Shown piece after piece: positions 40,443 through 50,150 of a stretch of DNA of 64,000 nucleotides; the first letter of the stretch is position 1; each line of letters starts with the position of its first letter. Below the pieces are notes generated by a model. It was not told the DNA's origin. It did no database searches and saw nothing but the letters and a program-made list of their open reading frames with translations. A program made the translations under genes and the position numbers. The stretch is taken from NCBI GenBank assembly GCA_963764195.1, contig CAVXRG010000010.1:1211041-1275040 (forward strand), written 5' to 3'. The stretch is from JBDSSS01 sp963764195 (lineage in GTDB: Bacteria > Actinomycetota > Actinomycetes > Actinomycetales > Dermatophilaceae).

Positions 40443-41456
40443 ATGCGACTTCTCGTCACCGGTGGAGCCGGCTTCATCGGCAGCAACTTCGTCCTGCGCG
40501 CCCGTGCGGTCCGCCCCGACTGGACCCTCACGGTCCTCGACTCGATGTCGTATGCCGCCAACCGGGCCTCCCTCGCGAGCGTGCTGTCCGACCTCGGCGG
40601 GGACGGCAGCGTCACCCTCGTCGAGGGGTCCGTCGCCGACGCCGCGGTCGTCGACCCACTCGTCGCCGACTGCGACGTCGTCGTGCACTTCGCGGCCGAG
40701 TCGCACAACGACAACAGCCTCGACAGCCCGTGGCCCTTCGTCGAGGCCAACCTCGTCGGCACCTTCACCCTGCTCGAGGCGGTCCGTCGCCACGGCAAGC
40801 GGCTGCACCACATCTCGACCGACGAGGTCTACGGCGACCTCGAGCTCGACGACCCCGAGCGCTTCACCGAGGCGACCCCGGTCAACCCGTCGAGCCCCTA
40901 CTCCGCCACCAAGGCCGGGGCCGACCTGCTCGTCCGGGCGTGGATCCGCTCCTTCGGGATCAGCGCGACGGTGTCGAACTGCTCGAACAACTACGGTCCG
41001 CGTCAGCACGTGGAGAAGTTCATCCCCCGCCAGATCACGAACATCCTGCAGGGGACGCGGCCCAAGATCTACGGCAGCGGGCTCAACGTGCGCGACTGGA
41101 TCCACGTCGACGACCACAACGACGCCGTCATCGCGATCCTCGAGCAGGGCCGGCTCGGCGAGACCTACCTCATCGGCGCCGACGGGGAGCAGAACAACCT
41201 CGAGGTCATCGCGACCCTGCTCGAGCTGACGGGGCGGCCGGCCGACTGGTTCGACCACGTCGACGACCGTCCCGGGCACGACCTGCGCTACGCGATCGAC
41301 TCGACCAAGCTGCGCCGCGAGACCGACTGGCGCCCGCGCTACGCCGACCTCCGGTCGGGGCTCGAGGCCACCGTCGCCTGGTACCGCGACAACGAGGACT
41401 GGTGGGGCGAGGCGAAGGTCGCCTCCGAGCGCGTCTACGAGCGGCTCGGCCGGTGA
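40443..41456 (+). CDS. rmlB: dTDP-glucose 4,6-dehydratase
   Basis: 337-residue extended SDR. NAD motif TGGAGFIGSNF at residues 6-16, FAAESHNDNSL, HISTDEVYGDL with the catalytic Asp-Glu pair, YSATKAGAD (Tyr-x3-Lys) and NCSNNYGPRQHVEKFIP. It converts dTDP-glucose to the 4-keto-6-deoxy intermediate used by RmlC. Overlaps rmlD by GTGA. Confidence 0.96.
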   Translation: MRLLVTGGAGFIGSNFVLRARAVRPDWTLTVLDSMSYAANRASLASVLSDLGGDGSVTLVEGSVADAAVVDPLVADCDVVVHFAAESHNDNSLDSPWPFVEANLVGTFTLLEAVRRHGKRLHHISTDEVYGDLELDDPERFTEATPVNPSSPYSATKAGADLLVRAWIRSFGISATVSNCSNNYGPRQHVEKFIPRQITNILQGTRPKIYGSGLNVRDWIHVDDHNDAVIAILEQGRLGETYLIGADGEQNNLEVIATLLELTGRPADWFDHVDDRPGHDLRYAIDSTKLRRETDWRPRYADLRSGLEATVAWYRDNEDWWGEAKVASERVYERLGR

Positions 41457-42332
41457 GCGACCACCGCGCGCCCCTGCGGGTGCTCGTCACCGGCGCCGGC
41501 GGGATGCTCGCCCACGACCTCGTGCCGGTCCTGCGCCGCGCGGGCCACGTCGTCACCGCCCTCGGCCGGGCAGACCTCGACGTGACGGACCCGGCGCAGT
41601 GCCTCGCCGGGGTGTCGGGACACGACCTCGTCGTCAACACAGCGGCATACACCGCCGTCGACGCCGCGGAGACGGACGAGGCGGTGGCCTTCGCGGTCAA
41701 CGCGGTCGGGGCGGCCAACCTCGCGCAGGGCGGCGTCCAGCGCCGGCGCGCGTCTCGTGCAGGTCTCGACCGACTACGTCTTCGACGGCGACGCGACCGA
41801 GCCGTATGCCGCTGACCACCCGGTCGCTCCCCGGTCGGCCTACGGACGCACGAAGGCAGCCGGCGAGTGGGCGGCGCGGGCGCTCTGCCCCGACGCACTC
41901 GTCGTGCGCACCGCGTGGCTCTACGGCGCGGGCGGGCCGAACTTCGTCTCGACGATGCTCCGCCTGGCCTCCGAGCGGGAGACGCTGTCGGTCGTGGCCG
42001 ACCAGATGGGCCAGCCGACGTCGACCGTCGACCTCGCCCAGCTGGTGCTGCGGCTCGTCGAGGCGGACGCACCCGCGGGCACCTATCACGGCACAGCCGC
42101 CGGCCGGACGAGCTGGCACGGGCTGGCCCGCGCGATCTTCGAGGACCGGGGCCTGGACCCCGAGCGCGTCCTCGAGACGACCTCGGCGGACTATCCCCGT
42201 CCGGCGCCGCGTCCGCGGTGGAGCGTGTTGGCCCACGACACGATCGAGGCGGCGGGCGTGAGCCCGATCGGGCCCTGGCGCGCGGCCGTGACCGCGCACC
42301 TCGAGGCCACGACGGAGGCCCAGTCGTCGTGA
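41453..42332 (+). CDS. rmlD: dTDP-4-dehydrorhamnose reductase, one frameshift
   Basis: Last enzyme of dTDP-L-rhamnose synthesis. The frame from GTG 41453 reads VLVTGAGGMLAHDLVPVL and VVNTAAYTAVDAAETD, then breaks at the GGG at about 41727; removing one G restores NLAQAASSAGARLVQVSTDY and runs to the TGA at 42330 (VFDGDA, SAYGRTKAAGEW, WLYGAGGPNFV, QMGQPTSTVDLA). Everything else of the reductase is intact, total about 292 residues, so a homopolymer read error is the simplest view. Confidence 0.9.
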
Positions 42333-42636
42333 GCCCCGTCGGGCTGGTCGTCCGGTCGGTTGCCGCAGAAGGACCACCACTCGGGCACGGGAAGGATCAT
42401 CGGTCCACCACCTGGACGTCGGTTCCGGACGGGAGGTCTGAGCACGGCGCGGTCGTCCCGGACGGCCGCATCACAGCGCGGACGGGCCGCGGCGAGGGAC
42501 GAGCGGAGCGAGCAGCGTGTCTCATGGCTCCACTGTACGTCTCTTGCCCGGAAATATCCTATTTGTTTACTAAATGAGACCCCAGGACTGAACCGGGGCC
42601 ACCTCCCGAGCCGCAGACTTGGCGGGCGGCCTACCG
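42333..42636. other. Gene-free stretch after rmlD
   Basis: About 300 bases with no credible gene on either strand. It holds a short AT-rich patch (about 42551-42576, including AAATATCC and TTTGTTTACTAAAT) in an otherwise GC-rich setting, and no start with coding-like continuation. It may carry an undetected regulatory site or a remnant of a rearrangement. Confidence 0.5.
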
Positions 42637-42671
42637 AAGGGGGACCCCGCCGAGCGGCGAGGTCCCCCTTT
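42637..42671. terminator. Bidirectional terminator after rmlD
   Basis: AAGGGGGACC (42637-42646) pairs with GGTCCCCCTT (42661-42670); the 14 bases between can extend the stem with CGCCG/CGGCG. TTT follows on the plus strand. It lies between the convergent rmlD and the secreted propeller gene. Confidence 0.7.
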
Positions 42672-42688
42672 GGTGGTCCGGGTGACCC

Positions 42689-45600
42689 TCAGCGGGTGAG
42701 GTACCGCACCGTGCTCCCCGACGGGTAGAGCACTCGGTTGCCGGAGATCGCGAGGCGCTGGGTGCTCATCCCGCTCGGCACCGCGGCCGTGACCCGGAGC
42801 GTGGCCGGGTCAACGACGTAGACCTTGTCCATGGCGGCGAGGTAGAAGACGCCGTCGGCGTAGACGAGGTCGGCGTTGCGGAAGACGGCTCCGGTCGTCT
42901 TCGGCGCAGGGTAGATCATCACCCGGCGCAGCAGCCTGCCGGTGCCCCGGTCGAGCTCGACGAGGAGCGGGCCCGACGCGGCCCAGACCGTCCCGCCCGG
43001 GCCGATCGCGACCGCGCCGATGGACTCGGCTCCCGGGATGGGCGTCGACTCCCAGAGCTTGCTGCTTTGTTGCCACGTCGTAGGCGAAGACCTTGGCGGC
43101 GCCGGCGCTCGGGGACGCGCCGAGGCCGCCCCACCGCGAGGTGCCTCCGAAGGCGACGTTGCCGTAGGCCGCGAGGCTGACGACGCTCTGTCCGGCGACG
43201 GGCTGCGGGACGATGACCGGAGCGGACGAGTCGTTGTTGAAGTAGCCGAGCACCCCGCCCCGCACGCCGTACTTCGGCACCGTGCCGAAGAAGGTGCGTG
43301 CGCCGGACGTGGCCCAGGCCATCGGCCGGTCCTGACGGTGGCTCGTGCTCAGCGACGCGACGAGCCTCGGGTTCGAGCCGTCGACCCACGGCTTGGTCGT
43401 GTCGTAGCGGAAGACCTTGCCTCCGGTGTAGGTGCCGAGGTACTGGTAACGACCCGTGCGGCCGCGTGCCCTCGACCTCGCCGATGCTGTTGGCCACCCC
43501 GGCCCGGACGGGGTACTGCGTCGACGCCACTCCGGTCGTCCGGCTGGAGGACGCCGAGGCTCGCGCCGCCGAAGCCGCCGGCGTAGATCGCTCCGTTGGG
43601 GCCCTCGTTGAGCGACTTGATCTTCATCTTGGTCGGCGCGAACGCGTACGTGTAGGTCGCGGTCCTCGAAGCTGCCGAGGTTGATCGACCCGAACGGTGC
43701 CGGCCGGGTCGTAGGCGAGCAGCCACTCCCCGGCATCCCGCCGAGCGTCGCTTTGACACGATGAGCCGGTCCCGGCCGGCGCTCATCGCGGTGCGCGCGA
43801 CGGAGGTCTTCGCGCCGGTCGGTCGAGTCGACGGCCCACAGCTGCTTGTAGCTGAAGTAGTAGAAGCTGCCCACTCGAGTCGAGCCCGACGGCGTCTGTG
43901 CCGTCATGTTGGCCGGCGACGTCCCACGAGCCGGTCTGGGTGTCGTAGAGCCGTCGCTCGCTCGTGTACTTCGTCCCGGACGCGGTGACACCCGACGCGG
44001 TCCGCACGATCAGGTAGCGGCCGAGCAGCTCGAGCTCGGAGACGGTGCCCGAGGTGATCGACCACGGGCAGTGCGATCTCCGGTCTTCGCTCCGGGTTCG
44101 ACAGCGAGACCCGCATGACGGCGGGGTTCGTCGGACCCGAGGCCGACGTAGGCATAGCTCGCGTCGACGGCGAGGCTCGCGCGCGTAGTCGTGTCGCGTG
44201 CTGACCGTGCCCAGACGAGGTGATCTTGTCCGGTGGTCGGGGTTGTAGGTCCACAGCTCGGAGGCCGGGTAGGACACCCCCCAGATCCGTCCGTCCGGCC
44301 GGTCTCGAGGTCCCAGACCGTGGTCGCACGCGGGGTCACCTGGCCGAGGTCGCGCAGAGCTCCGTTGGTGGCCGGTGTCGAGACTGCCAGAGGTGACCCC
44401 CCCGCCCGCCCATGTACAGGTCCGTCCCGCCAGCACCCACCGTGAGACCCCACGCGACGTCCATCCCCTCGACGGGAATCCCTGACCTCGACGCGCACCG
44501 GTCTCGATGTCCGCGAGCTGCAGCTCCGACGGGATAGCCCGAGATGACCGTGGCGAGCTTGGCCCGGCCAGCGAACGGTCGAGGGCCACCGAGCTATTCG
44601 AGTTCGAGAAGGCGTCGAGCGGCTCGTCCTCGATCGTCGAGGCGTAGGCCGGGAGGGGTTGCACCGGCCGCGGGCATGATCGACATGACGTCCCAGAGAC
44701 CCGTCGCCGACCCGGTCACCGTCGTAACTCACCTGCACCGCAGCCGCCGTGCGCATCGGCGGGAGCGAGGAAGTTCGCTACGACCAGGCTCCATGTGTTG
44801 GCGGTGCTTGCCGATGGGGACGCTCTTGATCGCGAGCAACTTGCGGGACGCGTTGTACCAGCGAGCGGTCAGGGTGAAGGTGCCCGAGGTGGGCTTGAGC
44901 CACGCGCGGACCTCGTGCACGACGCCGGGAAGAGGCGGGACGTGAGGCTGCTCACTGACGGTGACCGATCCCGATGCCGTCGTGGCGTCACTCATGGAGA
45001 GCGAGCGCCTTCCCGAGTCGTGGCCGACGCCGTCGTGAGACCAACCGTCGCTCCGCCCGATGCCGAGACGCTCCAGTTCGGCACGGCGACCGGTCGAGGT
45101 GGATGTCATCTCGAAGCTGCCGTTGGCGTCGTCGGGCTGATGATCGATCGATCGCGTCCCACCACACGTGCGAGACGGGCTGCCGCTGGACGGATGAGAC
45201 CTGGATGGTCGCGGTCCTCGCCGTGGACGGGGCGGTGGCTCGAGCCTCGCTCCTCGACCAGACCATAGTCGCGCCCGTCGTCGACGAGCTCGCCCCACCC
45301 ACGTTGGCTCCATCGGCGTCGAAGAAGGAGAGAGTCAGGGTCTGGAGACCACGCGTGGTGTAGGCGTACCCCTGCACGAGGTAGGCCTGCCCCGGAGTCA
45401 CCGCAAAGCGCGGTCGCGCCACGACCACCGGCGACGTCGTCGACGTGTCCTCCACCAGCAGCGACCGAGCTTCCCGAGATCGCGCGACTCGATGGAGACC
45501 ACCCCCCGGTTCGGGCTCGGCGCGTTGACGTTCCAGCCCTGCGGGGTCAGCCCGGTCGTCTCGAAGTCCCCCGGGCGCGAAGTTCGTCGTCACCGGCTCC

Positions 45601-45756
45601 AGGGCTGCGGGCCGTCCCGACGGTGCCGCGACGTGGGTCGCCAGGCGACGAACGCAGCACCGCGACGGTGCCGCGTCCCAAGTGCATGCATCGCCGACGG
45701 GAGACGGACGGCCCGTGTGCAGCGGGCACGACGGTGGGACCGAAACGCGACGTCAT
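42689..45756 (-). pseudogene. Secreted propeller-like protein, copy 1, heavily frameshifted
   Basis: Reads as one protein of about 1020 residues broken by at least ten single-base shifts. From ATG 45756 a signal peptide (GTVAVLAFVAWATHVAAP after correction) leads to two carbohydrate-binding-like beta-sandwich modules (GDFETTGLTPQGWNVN; SLSMSDATTASGSVTVSEQ) and then many blade-like repeats (RIWGVSYPASELWTYNP; GAIYAGGFGGASLG; LGTYTGGKVFRYDT; RTFFGTVPKYGVRGGVLGY; VAFGGTSRWGGLGASP). The C-terminus (LVYADGVFYLAAMDKVYVVD to TVRYLTR) is intact. It is a paralogue of the 57.4-60.4 kb gene along its length. Likely an exported glycan-binding protein; decay versus sequence error is undecided. Boundaries are confident, internal frames are not. 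Confidence 0.7.
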
Positions 45757-45774
45757 GGGGTCACGATCCGGAAT

Positions 45775-45790
45775 GTATAGCGTACTATAC
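45775..45790. promoter_or_regulatory. Palindrome upstream of propeller copy 1
   Basis: GTATAG-cgta-CTATAC is a perfect 6-bp inverted repeat 19 bases upstream of the minus-strand start at 45756. The arms contain -10-like TATAGT and TATACA, so it is probably operator overlapping promoter. The divergent 45791-45926 region is AT-rich near 45810-45830 and holds the LCP gene promoter. Confidence 0.45.
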
Positions 45791-45914
45791 GGGCATGTCC
45801 GGCAAAGCACTTATATCACCTATATCTCTCATCACCTGACACGGCGCCCACGTCCGCAGCACGAGGGGTCGCGATCACAGAGGCACGGAATCCGTGCGGC
45901 AATGTCGTGTCCCC

Positions 45915-45920
45915 TACACT
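45915..45920 (+). promoter_or_regulatory. LCP gene leaderless -10 box
   Basis: TACACT followed by six bases and GTG at 45927; no ribosome binding site visible. Confidence 0.4.
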
Positions 45921-45926
45921 TGCGCC

Positions 45927-46971
45927 GTGGACAGCACCAGAGAGCACGAGCCGGACCTCTTCGACGACGAGGGCCCCGACAGTGACGACGACGGTCAGCA
46001 CGAGGCACCTCGCCACGAGAAGCACCGGAACCGCAGGATCCTCGTCGCCGCGCTCGTCCTGCTGCTCGTGCCCGTGCTCGCGATCGGCGGCTACCTCGCG
46101 TGGCTCAACCACATCGTGACGAGCAACGTCAAGCAGGAGCTGCTGCTCCCCGACAGTGCAACGGGCCCGAAGGATGGCTCGGGCCAGGCCATCGCCCAGC
46201 CCGCCGGCAACGGGACCAACTACCTCATCGTCGGCAACGACGCCGGGCCGGGCCGCGAAGGCGCCCGTTCGGACGTCATGGTCCTGGTCCACGTCCCCGA
46301 CGACCACCGGGATGTCACCCTCATCCACTTCCCCCGTGACCTCTACGTCGACATCCCCGGCAAGGGCAAGAACAAGCTCAACGCCGCCTATGCCTTCGGT
46401 GGCGCGCCGCTGCTCGTGACGACGATGCAGAACATGCTCGGCATCGAGGTCGACCACGTGGCGATGCTCGGGTTCGAGGGCTTCAAGAGCATGACCGACG
46501 CCGTCGGCGGGGTCGACGTCAACGTCGCCGAGCCCAGCGTGTCCAACGGGTTCACCTTCAACAAGGGCACCATGCACATGGGCGGAGACCAAGCTCTGGC
46601 CTTCGTCCGCGAGCGCAAGCAGCTCTCCGAGGGCGACATCTCCCGTGGACAGCGCCAGCTCGCCTTCATCAAGGCGCTGATGCTCAAGACCCTGAGCAAG
46701 GACACCCTGGCCAACCCGGTCCAGCTGAAGAACTTCGTCGAGGCCGCCACGAACAACCTCACCGTCGACCAGAAGCTCGACGTCTCCACCATGCGCTCCG
46801 AGGCCGTCGCCATGCGGGGCCTGCGGGGCAGCGACATCCGCTTCGTCACGGCTCCCTTCACGGGCTTCGGGACGAGCCCGGACGGGCAGTCGATCGACAT
46901 CGTCGACGAGGTGAAGATGTCCGACCTCGGGAGAGGCCATCCGCACCGACACCCTCGAGAGCTACTCCTGA
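45927..46971 (+). CDS. LytR-CpsA-Psr glycopolymer ligase
   Basis: LCP-family enzyme that transfers undecaprenyl-linked glycopolymers to peptidoglycan on the outer face of the membrane. A short acidic cytosolic N-terminus and one helix (ILVAALVLLLVPVLAIGGYLAWL, near residue 38) precede the LCP domain: RSDVMVLVHVPDD, HFPRDLYVDIPGKGKNKLNAAYAFGG and AVGGVDVNVAEP hold the conserved Arg and Asp residues. GTG at 45927 was chosen for a promoter at leaderless spacing. Near 46930 an extra base after GACCTCGG shifts the frame; removing it gives DLGEAIRTDTLESYS and TGA at 46969, otherwise the frame ends at 46982. It heads the export locus. Confidence 0.9.
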
Positions 46972-47106
46972 TCATCGGCTGACCGCCTCGCGCCCCTGTC
47001 TCGACGGGCTGGTCGGAGCCGCGTCCGTTAATCTGGCCGACGTCGGCCACGGTCCGCGTCACCGACGACACTCCCCCGAGAAGAATCGAGCGGCCCCACC
47101 TTGAGC

Positions 47107-49071
47107 ATGCCGAGTCTCACGACTGGGCCGCCGGCACCACGGTGGCCACGGCTGCTGCTCATGCTGCTCGACGTCGCCCTGCTCGTCCTCGTGATCGTCA
47201 TCCTGGCGGCAGCCCGCTACGACATGACCCTGTCACGGGTGAACCGGTCGGGTATCGCCCTCTCGCTCGCCCTCGGCGTGGCGTGCTACGTCGCGACCTA
47301 CGGGCTGCTCGTGGCTCGCCGCTACCGCTGGGCGAGCACCGACGAGATGCTCGGGCTGGGCATGGTCGCCCTCTGCCTCGGCGCGTCACTCAGCGCGGCG
47401 GCACTGCTGACGGAGCCGGCCGTGCTGCCTCTCTCGGTGGCGATCACGGTCGCCCCGAGTGCCGCGTGCGCGTGGATCGTGCTGCGCTACACGGCCGTCT
47501 ACCTCCACCGTGCCCGGCGGCACCGGCACGGTCGCACCGGGCGTCGCGCCGTCGTCGTCGGCGCCGGTGCCGGTGGCCAGCAGGCCGTCGCCATGATGCT
47601 GCAGGACGAGGGCGCCGCCTTGCACCCCGTGGCCCTCGTCGACGACGACCCCGCCAAGCGGCACCTCGGCTTCCTCGGGGTGCGCGTCGCCGGGCGGCTC
47701 GACGACCTCGCCGATGTCGTCCGGTCGACGGAGGCCGAGGTCATCCTCTTTGCGATCCCCTCGGCGCCCGCGTCCACCGTCGAGCGCGTCGTCGCGGCGG
47801 CCTCGACGAGCGGTGCCGAGCTGATGGTGCTGCCCTCCTTCTCCGAGATGCTCATGTCCGAGGACTCAGCAGGGGCGGAGGGGTCCGATGCCGGCCAGGC
47901 CCCCCGGGCGGGCTCCCATGTGGAGCTGCCCCGGCAGGCCTTCCGCCCCATCCTGCTCGAGGACCTCCTCGGCCGGGGGTCGGTGGAGACCGACACCTTG
48001 GGGATCGGCGCCTACCTCGACGGCAAGACGGTCCTCGTGACCGGGGCCGGCGGGTCCATCGGATCGCAGCTGTGCCGTGAGATCGCCCGCTACCAGCCCG
48101 CGCGGCTCGTCATGACCGACCGCGACGACAGCCTGCTCCACGCGGTGCAGCTCTCGATCAGCGGTCAGGCCTCGCTCGAGTCCCCCGACCTCATCCTCGG
48201 CGACCTGCGCACGCCCGGCTTCATCACCGACCTCATCAGTTCGGTGCGCCCCGACGTCGTGTTCCACGCCGCGGCGATCAAGCACCTGACGCTCGCCGAG
48301 CGCTTCCCCGCGGAGGCCTTCCTCACCAACGTCGTCGCCACGGCCGACCTGCTGCGGGCGTGCGTCACGGCCGACGTCGACCGCTTCGTCAACATCTCGA
48401 CCGACAAGGCCGCCGATCCCCAGAGCGTGCTCGGCTACACCAAGCGGGTCACCGAGCTGCTCACCGCGACCTTCGGGGAGACGGCATCGAGCGAGGCCCG
48501 CTACATGTCGGTCCGCTTCGGCAACGTGCTCGGCTCCCGCGGCTCGGCACTGACCACCTTCGCCGCCCAGCTGGCTGCCGGTCGTCCGCTGACCATCACC
48601 TCGAGCGAGATGACCCGCTACTTCATGACCGTTCACGAGGCCTGCCAGCTCGTGCTGCAGGCTGCGGTGGACGGTCGCACCGGCGACGGGCTCGTCCTCG
48701 ACATGGGCTCGCCCCACAACATCGAGCAGCTCGCCCGGCGCTTCGCCACTCTCCAGGGGTTCCCCGAGCCGACGGTCGTCTACACGGGCACCCGCCCGGG
48801 AGAGAAGCTCGCCGAGACGACGCTCGCGGCCGGCGAGCCGGACGAGCGGCCCTTCCACCCGCTCATCAGCCGCGTCCGCATCCCGACCCTCCCGCGCGAC
48901 CTGCTGCTCGACGTCACCCAGCTGCGCACGGAGGCCGTCGGCCCCGGCGGCCGGGAGCAGGTCAACGACTGGCTCCGCGATGCCGTCGGACTCGTCCCCG
49001 GCGCAGCACCTGGGGAGGTCGAGGAGGCCGACGCAGCCACCCCCCGCTCCGAGTGGACGCCACAACCGTGA
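47107..49071 (+). CDS. Membrane nucleotide-sugar 4,6-dehydratase (PglF/CapD type)
   Basis: About 654 residues. Four N-terminal helices (residues 10-125), a CoA-binding-like Rossmann domain (AVVVGAGAGGQQAVAMML) and a C-terminal SDR domain (VLVTGAGGSIGSQLCREIARY, VFHAAAIKHLTLAE, FVNISTDKAADPQSVLGYTKR, SVRFGNVLGSRGS). In this family the Ser/Thr-Asp-Lys triad replaces Tyr-x3-Lys. It probably makes UDP-4-keto-6-deoxy sugars from UDP-GlcNAc for the wall polymer. ATG at 47107; TTG at 47101 is an alternative. Overlaps the next gene by GTGA. Confidence 0.92.
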   Translation: MPSLTTGPPAPRWPRLLLMLLDVALLVLVIVILAAARYDMTLSRVNRSGIALSLALGVACYVATYGLLVARRYRWASTDEMLGLGMVALCLGASLSAAALLTEPAVLPLSVAITVAPSAACAWIVLRYTAVYLHRARRHRHGRTGRRAVVVGAGAGGQQAVAMMLQDEGAALHPVALVDDDPAKRHLGFLGVRVAGRLDDLADVVRSTEAEVILFAIPSAPASTVERVVAAASTSGAELMVLPSFSEMLMSEDSAGAEGSDAGQAPRAGSHVELPRQAFRPILLEDLLGRGSVETDTLGIGAYLDGKTVLVTGAGGSIGSQLCREIARYQPARLVMTDRDDSLLHAVQLSISGQASLESPDLILGDLRTPGFITDLISSVRPDVVFHAAAIKHLTLAERFPAEAFLTNVVATADLLRACVTADVDRFVNISTDKAADPQSVLGYTKRVTELLTATFGETASSEARYMSVRFGNVLGSRGSALTTFAAQLAAGRPLTITSSEMTRYFMTVHEACQLVLQAAVDGRTGDGLVLDMGSPHNIEQLARRFATLQGFPEPTVVYTGTRPGEKLAETTLAAGEPDERPFHPLISRVRIPTLPRDLLLDVTQLRTEAVGPGGREQVNDWLRDAVGLVPGAAPGEVEEADAATPRSEWTPQP

Positions 49072-50105
49072 ATGCCGCCCTGGTCGCGACGCTTGTCGGT
49101 GGCGTGGCCGTGTCGGTGGCCGTCATCCTCGTCGCGCTTCCTCTGCTCCGTCGCAGCGGGGTCGTCGACATCCCCGGGGACCGGTCGATGCACGCCGCGC
49201 CGACGCCCCGAGGTGGGGGCCTCGGAATCGTCGCCGCCTCCTTCGTCTGTCTCGTGGCCGCCACCCCCGCGATGCCCCAGGTGCCCGCCGCGGTCGGGAA
49301 GGACCTCGCCTTCGCCCTGCTGCCGATCGTCGCGATGGCGGCCATCGGTCTCGTCGACGACCTCCGCACGTTGACCGTGCTGCCTCGGCTCGGAGCGCAG
49401 CTCGTCGTCGCGACCTCCTGGGTGGCCATCGCTCCGGTGGTCGCCCACCGGAGCGCCGTCTGGGTGCCGCTCGCGGTGCTCGGCACGATCGTGCTCGTCA
49501 ACGTCACCAACTTCATGGACGGCATCAACGGGCTCGTCTCCGGCCACGCCGTCATCACGTCGGCCTGGTATGCCGTCGTCGCCCTCGTCGTCGACGCGCC
49601 GGCCGCCGCGCTGCTCTCCGTCGCGATCCTCGGTGGCTCGCTGGGCTTCCTCCCCTTCAACGTGCCGCACGCGCGTGTCTTCCTCGGGGACGTGGGGTCC
49701 TACGGACTCGGCGCGGCCTGGGCCGTCCTGTCGGTCTGGCTCGTGCTCGCCGGCGCCCCGTCGGACTGCGTGCTCGCGCCCCTCGTCATCGTGCTCACCG
49801 ACTCGCTGATCACCCTCGCGCGGCGGATGGTCAACGGAGACCGCATCTTCGAGGCGCACAGAATGCACGTCTACCAACGCCACACCCACTCCGGCTGGAG
49901 CCACGTCCGCTCGTCCGGTGTCGTGCTCGGACTCACCCTCGTGTGCACCCTGCTCGCCGTTCCCGCCCTGCTCGGCGCCCCGCGCCCGGCCCGTCTCGTG
50001 ACCTTCGCCGGCATGCTCGGTGTGGCGGCCTTCTACCTGGCGCTCCCCCGGCTTCGGGGTGGACGCGCCCGGTGGTCGAGCGTCGCGAACGAGCTGAAGG
50101 CGTGA
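49068..50105 (+). CDS. WecA/TagO-like phosphosugar-lipid transferase
   Basis: Polytopic enzyme (345 residues, about ten helices) that puts the first sugar-1-phosphate onto undecaprenyl phosphate and so starts polymer synthesis. Motifs of the MraY/WecA superfamily are visible: HAAPTPRGGGLG, the Asp pair in LVDDLRTL, NFMDGINGLVSG, FLGDVGSYGLG and the His-rich HRMHVYQRHTHSGWSH loop. GTG at 49068 overlaps the dehydratase stop. Sugar donor is probably UDP-GlcNAc or its derivative (inference from wecB and the dehydratase). Confidence 0.9.
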   Translation: MNAALVATLVGGVAVSVAVILVALPLLRRSGVVDIPGDRSMHAAPTPRGGGLGIVAASFVCLVAATPAMPQVPAAVGKDLAFALLPIVAMAAIGLVDDLRTLTVLPRLGAQLVVATSWVAIAPVVAHRSAVWVPLAVLGTIVLVNVTNFMDGINGLVSGHAVITSAWYAVVALVVDAPAAALLSVAILGGSLGFLPFNVPHARVFLGDVGSYGLGAAWAVLSVWLVLAGAPSDCVLAPLVIVLTDSLITLARRMVNGDRIFEAHRMHVYQRHTHSGWSHVRSSGVVLGLTLVCTLLAVPALLGAPRPARLVTFAGMLGVAAFYLALPRLRGGRARWSSVANELKA

Positions 50106-50150
50106 GCGACTCGCGCTTCAGTTCGTCCTCTGCCCGTGCTGCACTGCACA

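Noticed and set aside
42565..42605. T-arm-like fold CCCGG-TTCAGTC-CTGGG on the minus strand after rmlD
   Set aside because: No matching anticodon arm, D arm or acceptor stem lies at tRNA distances, so it is not a tRNA or a clear attachment site.
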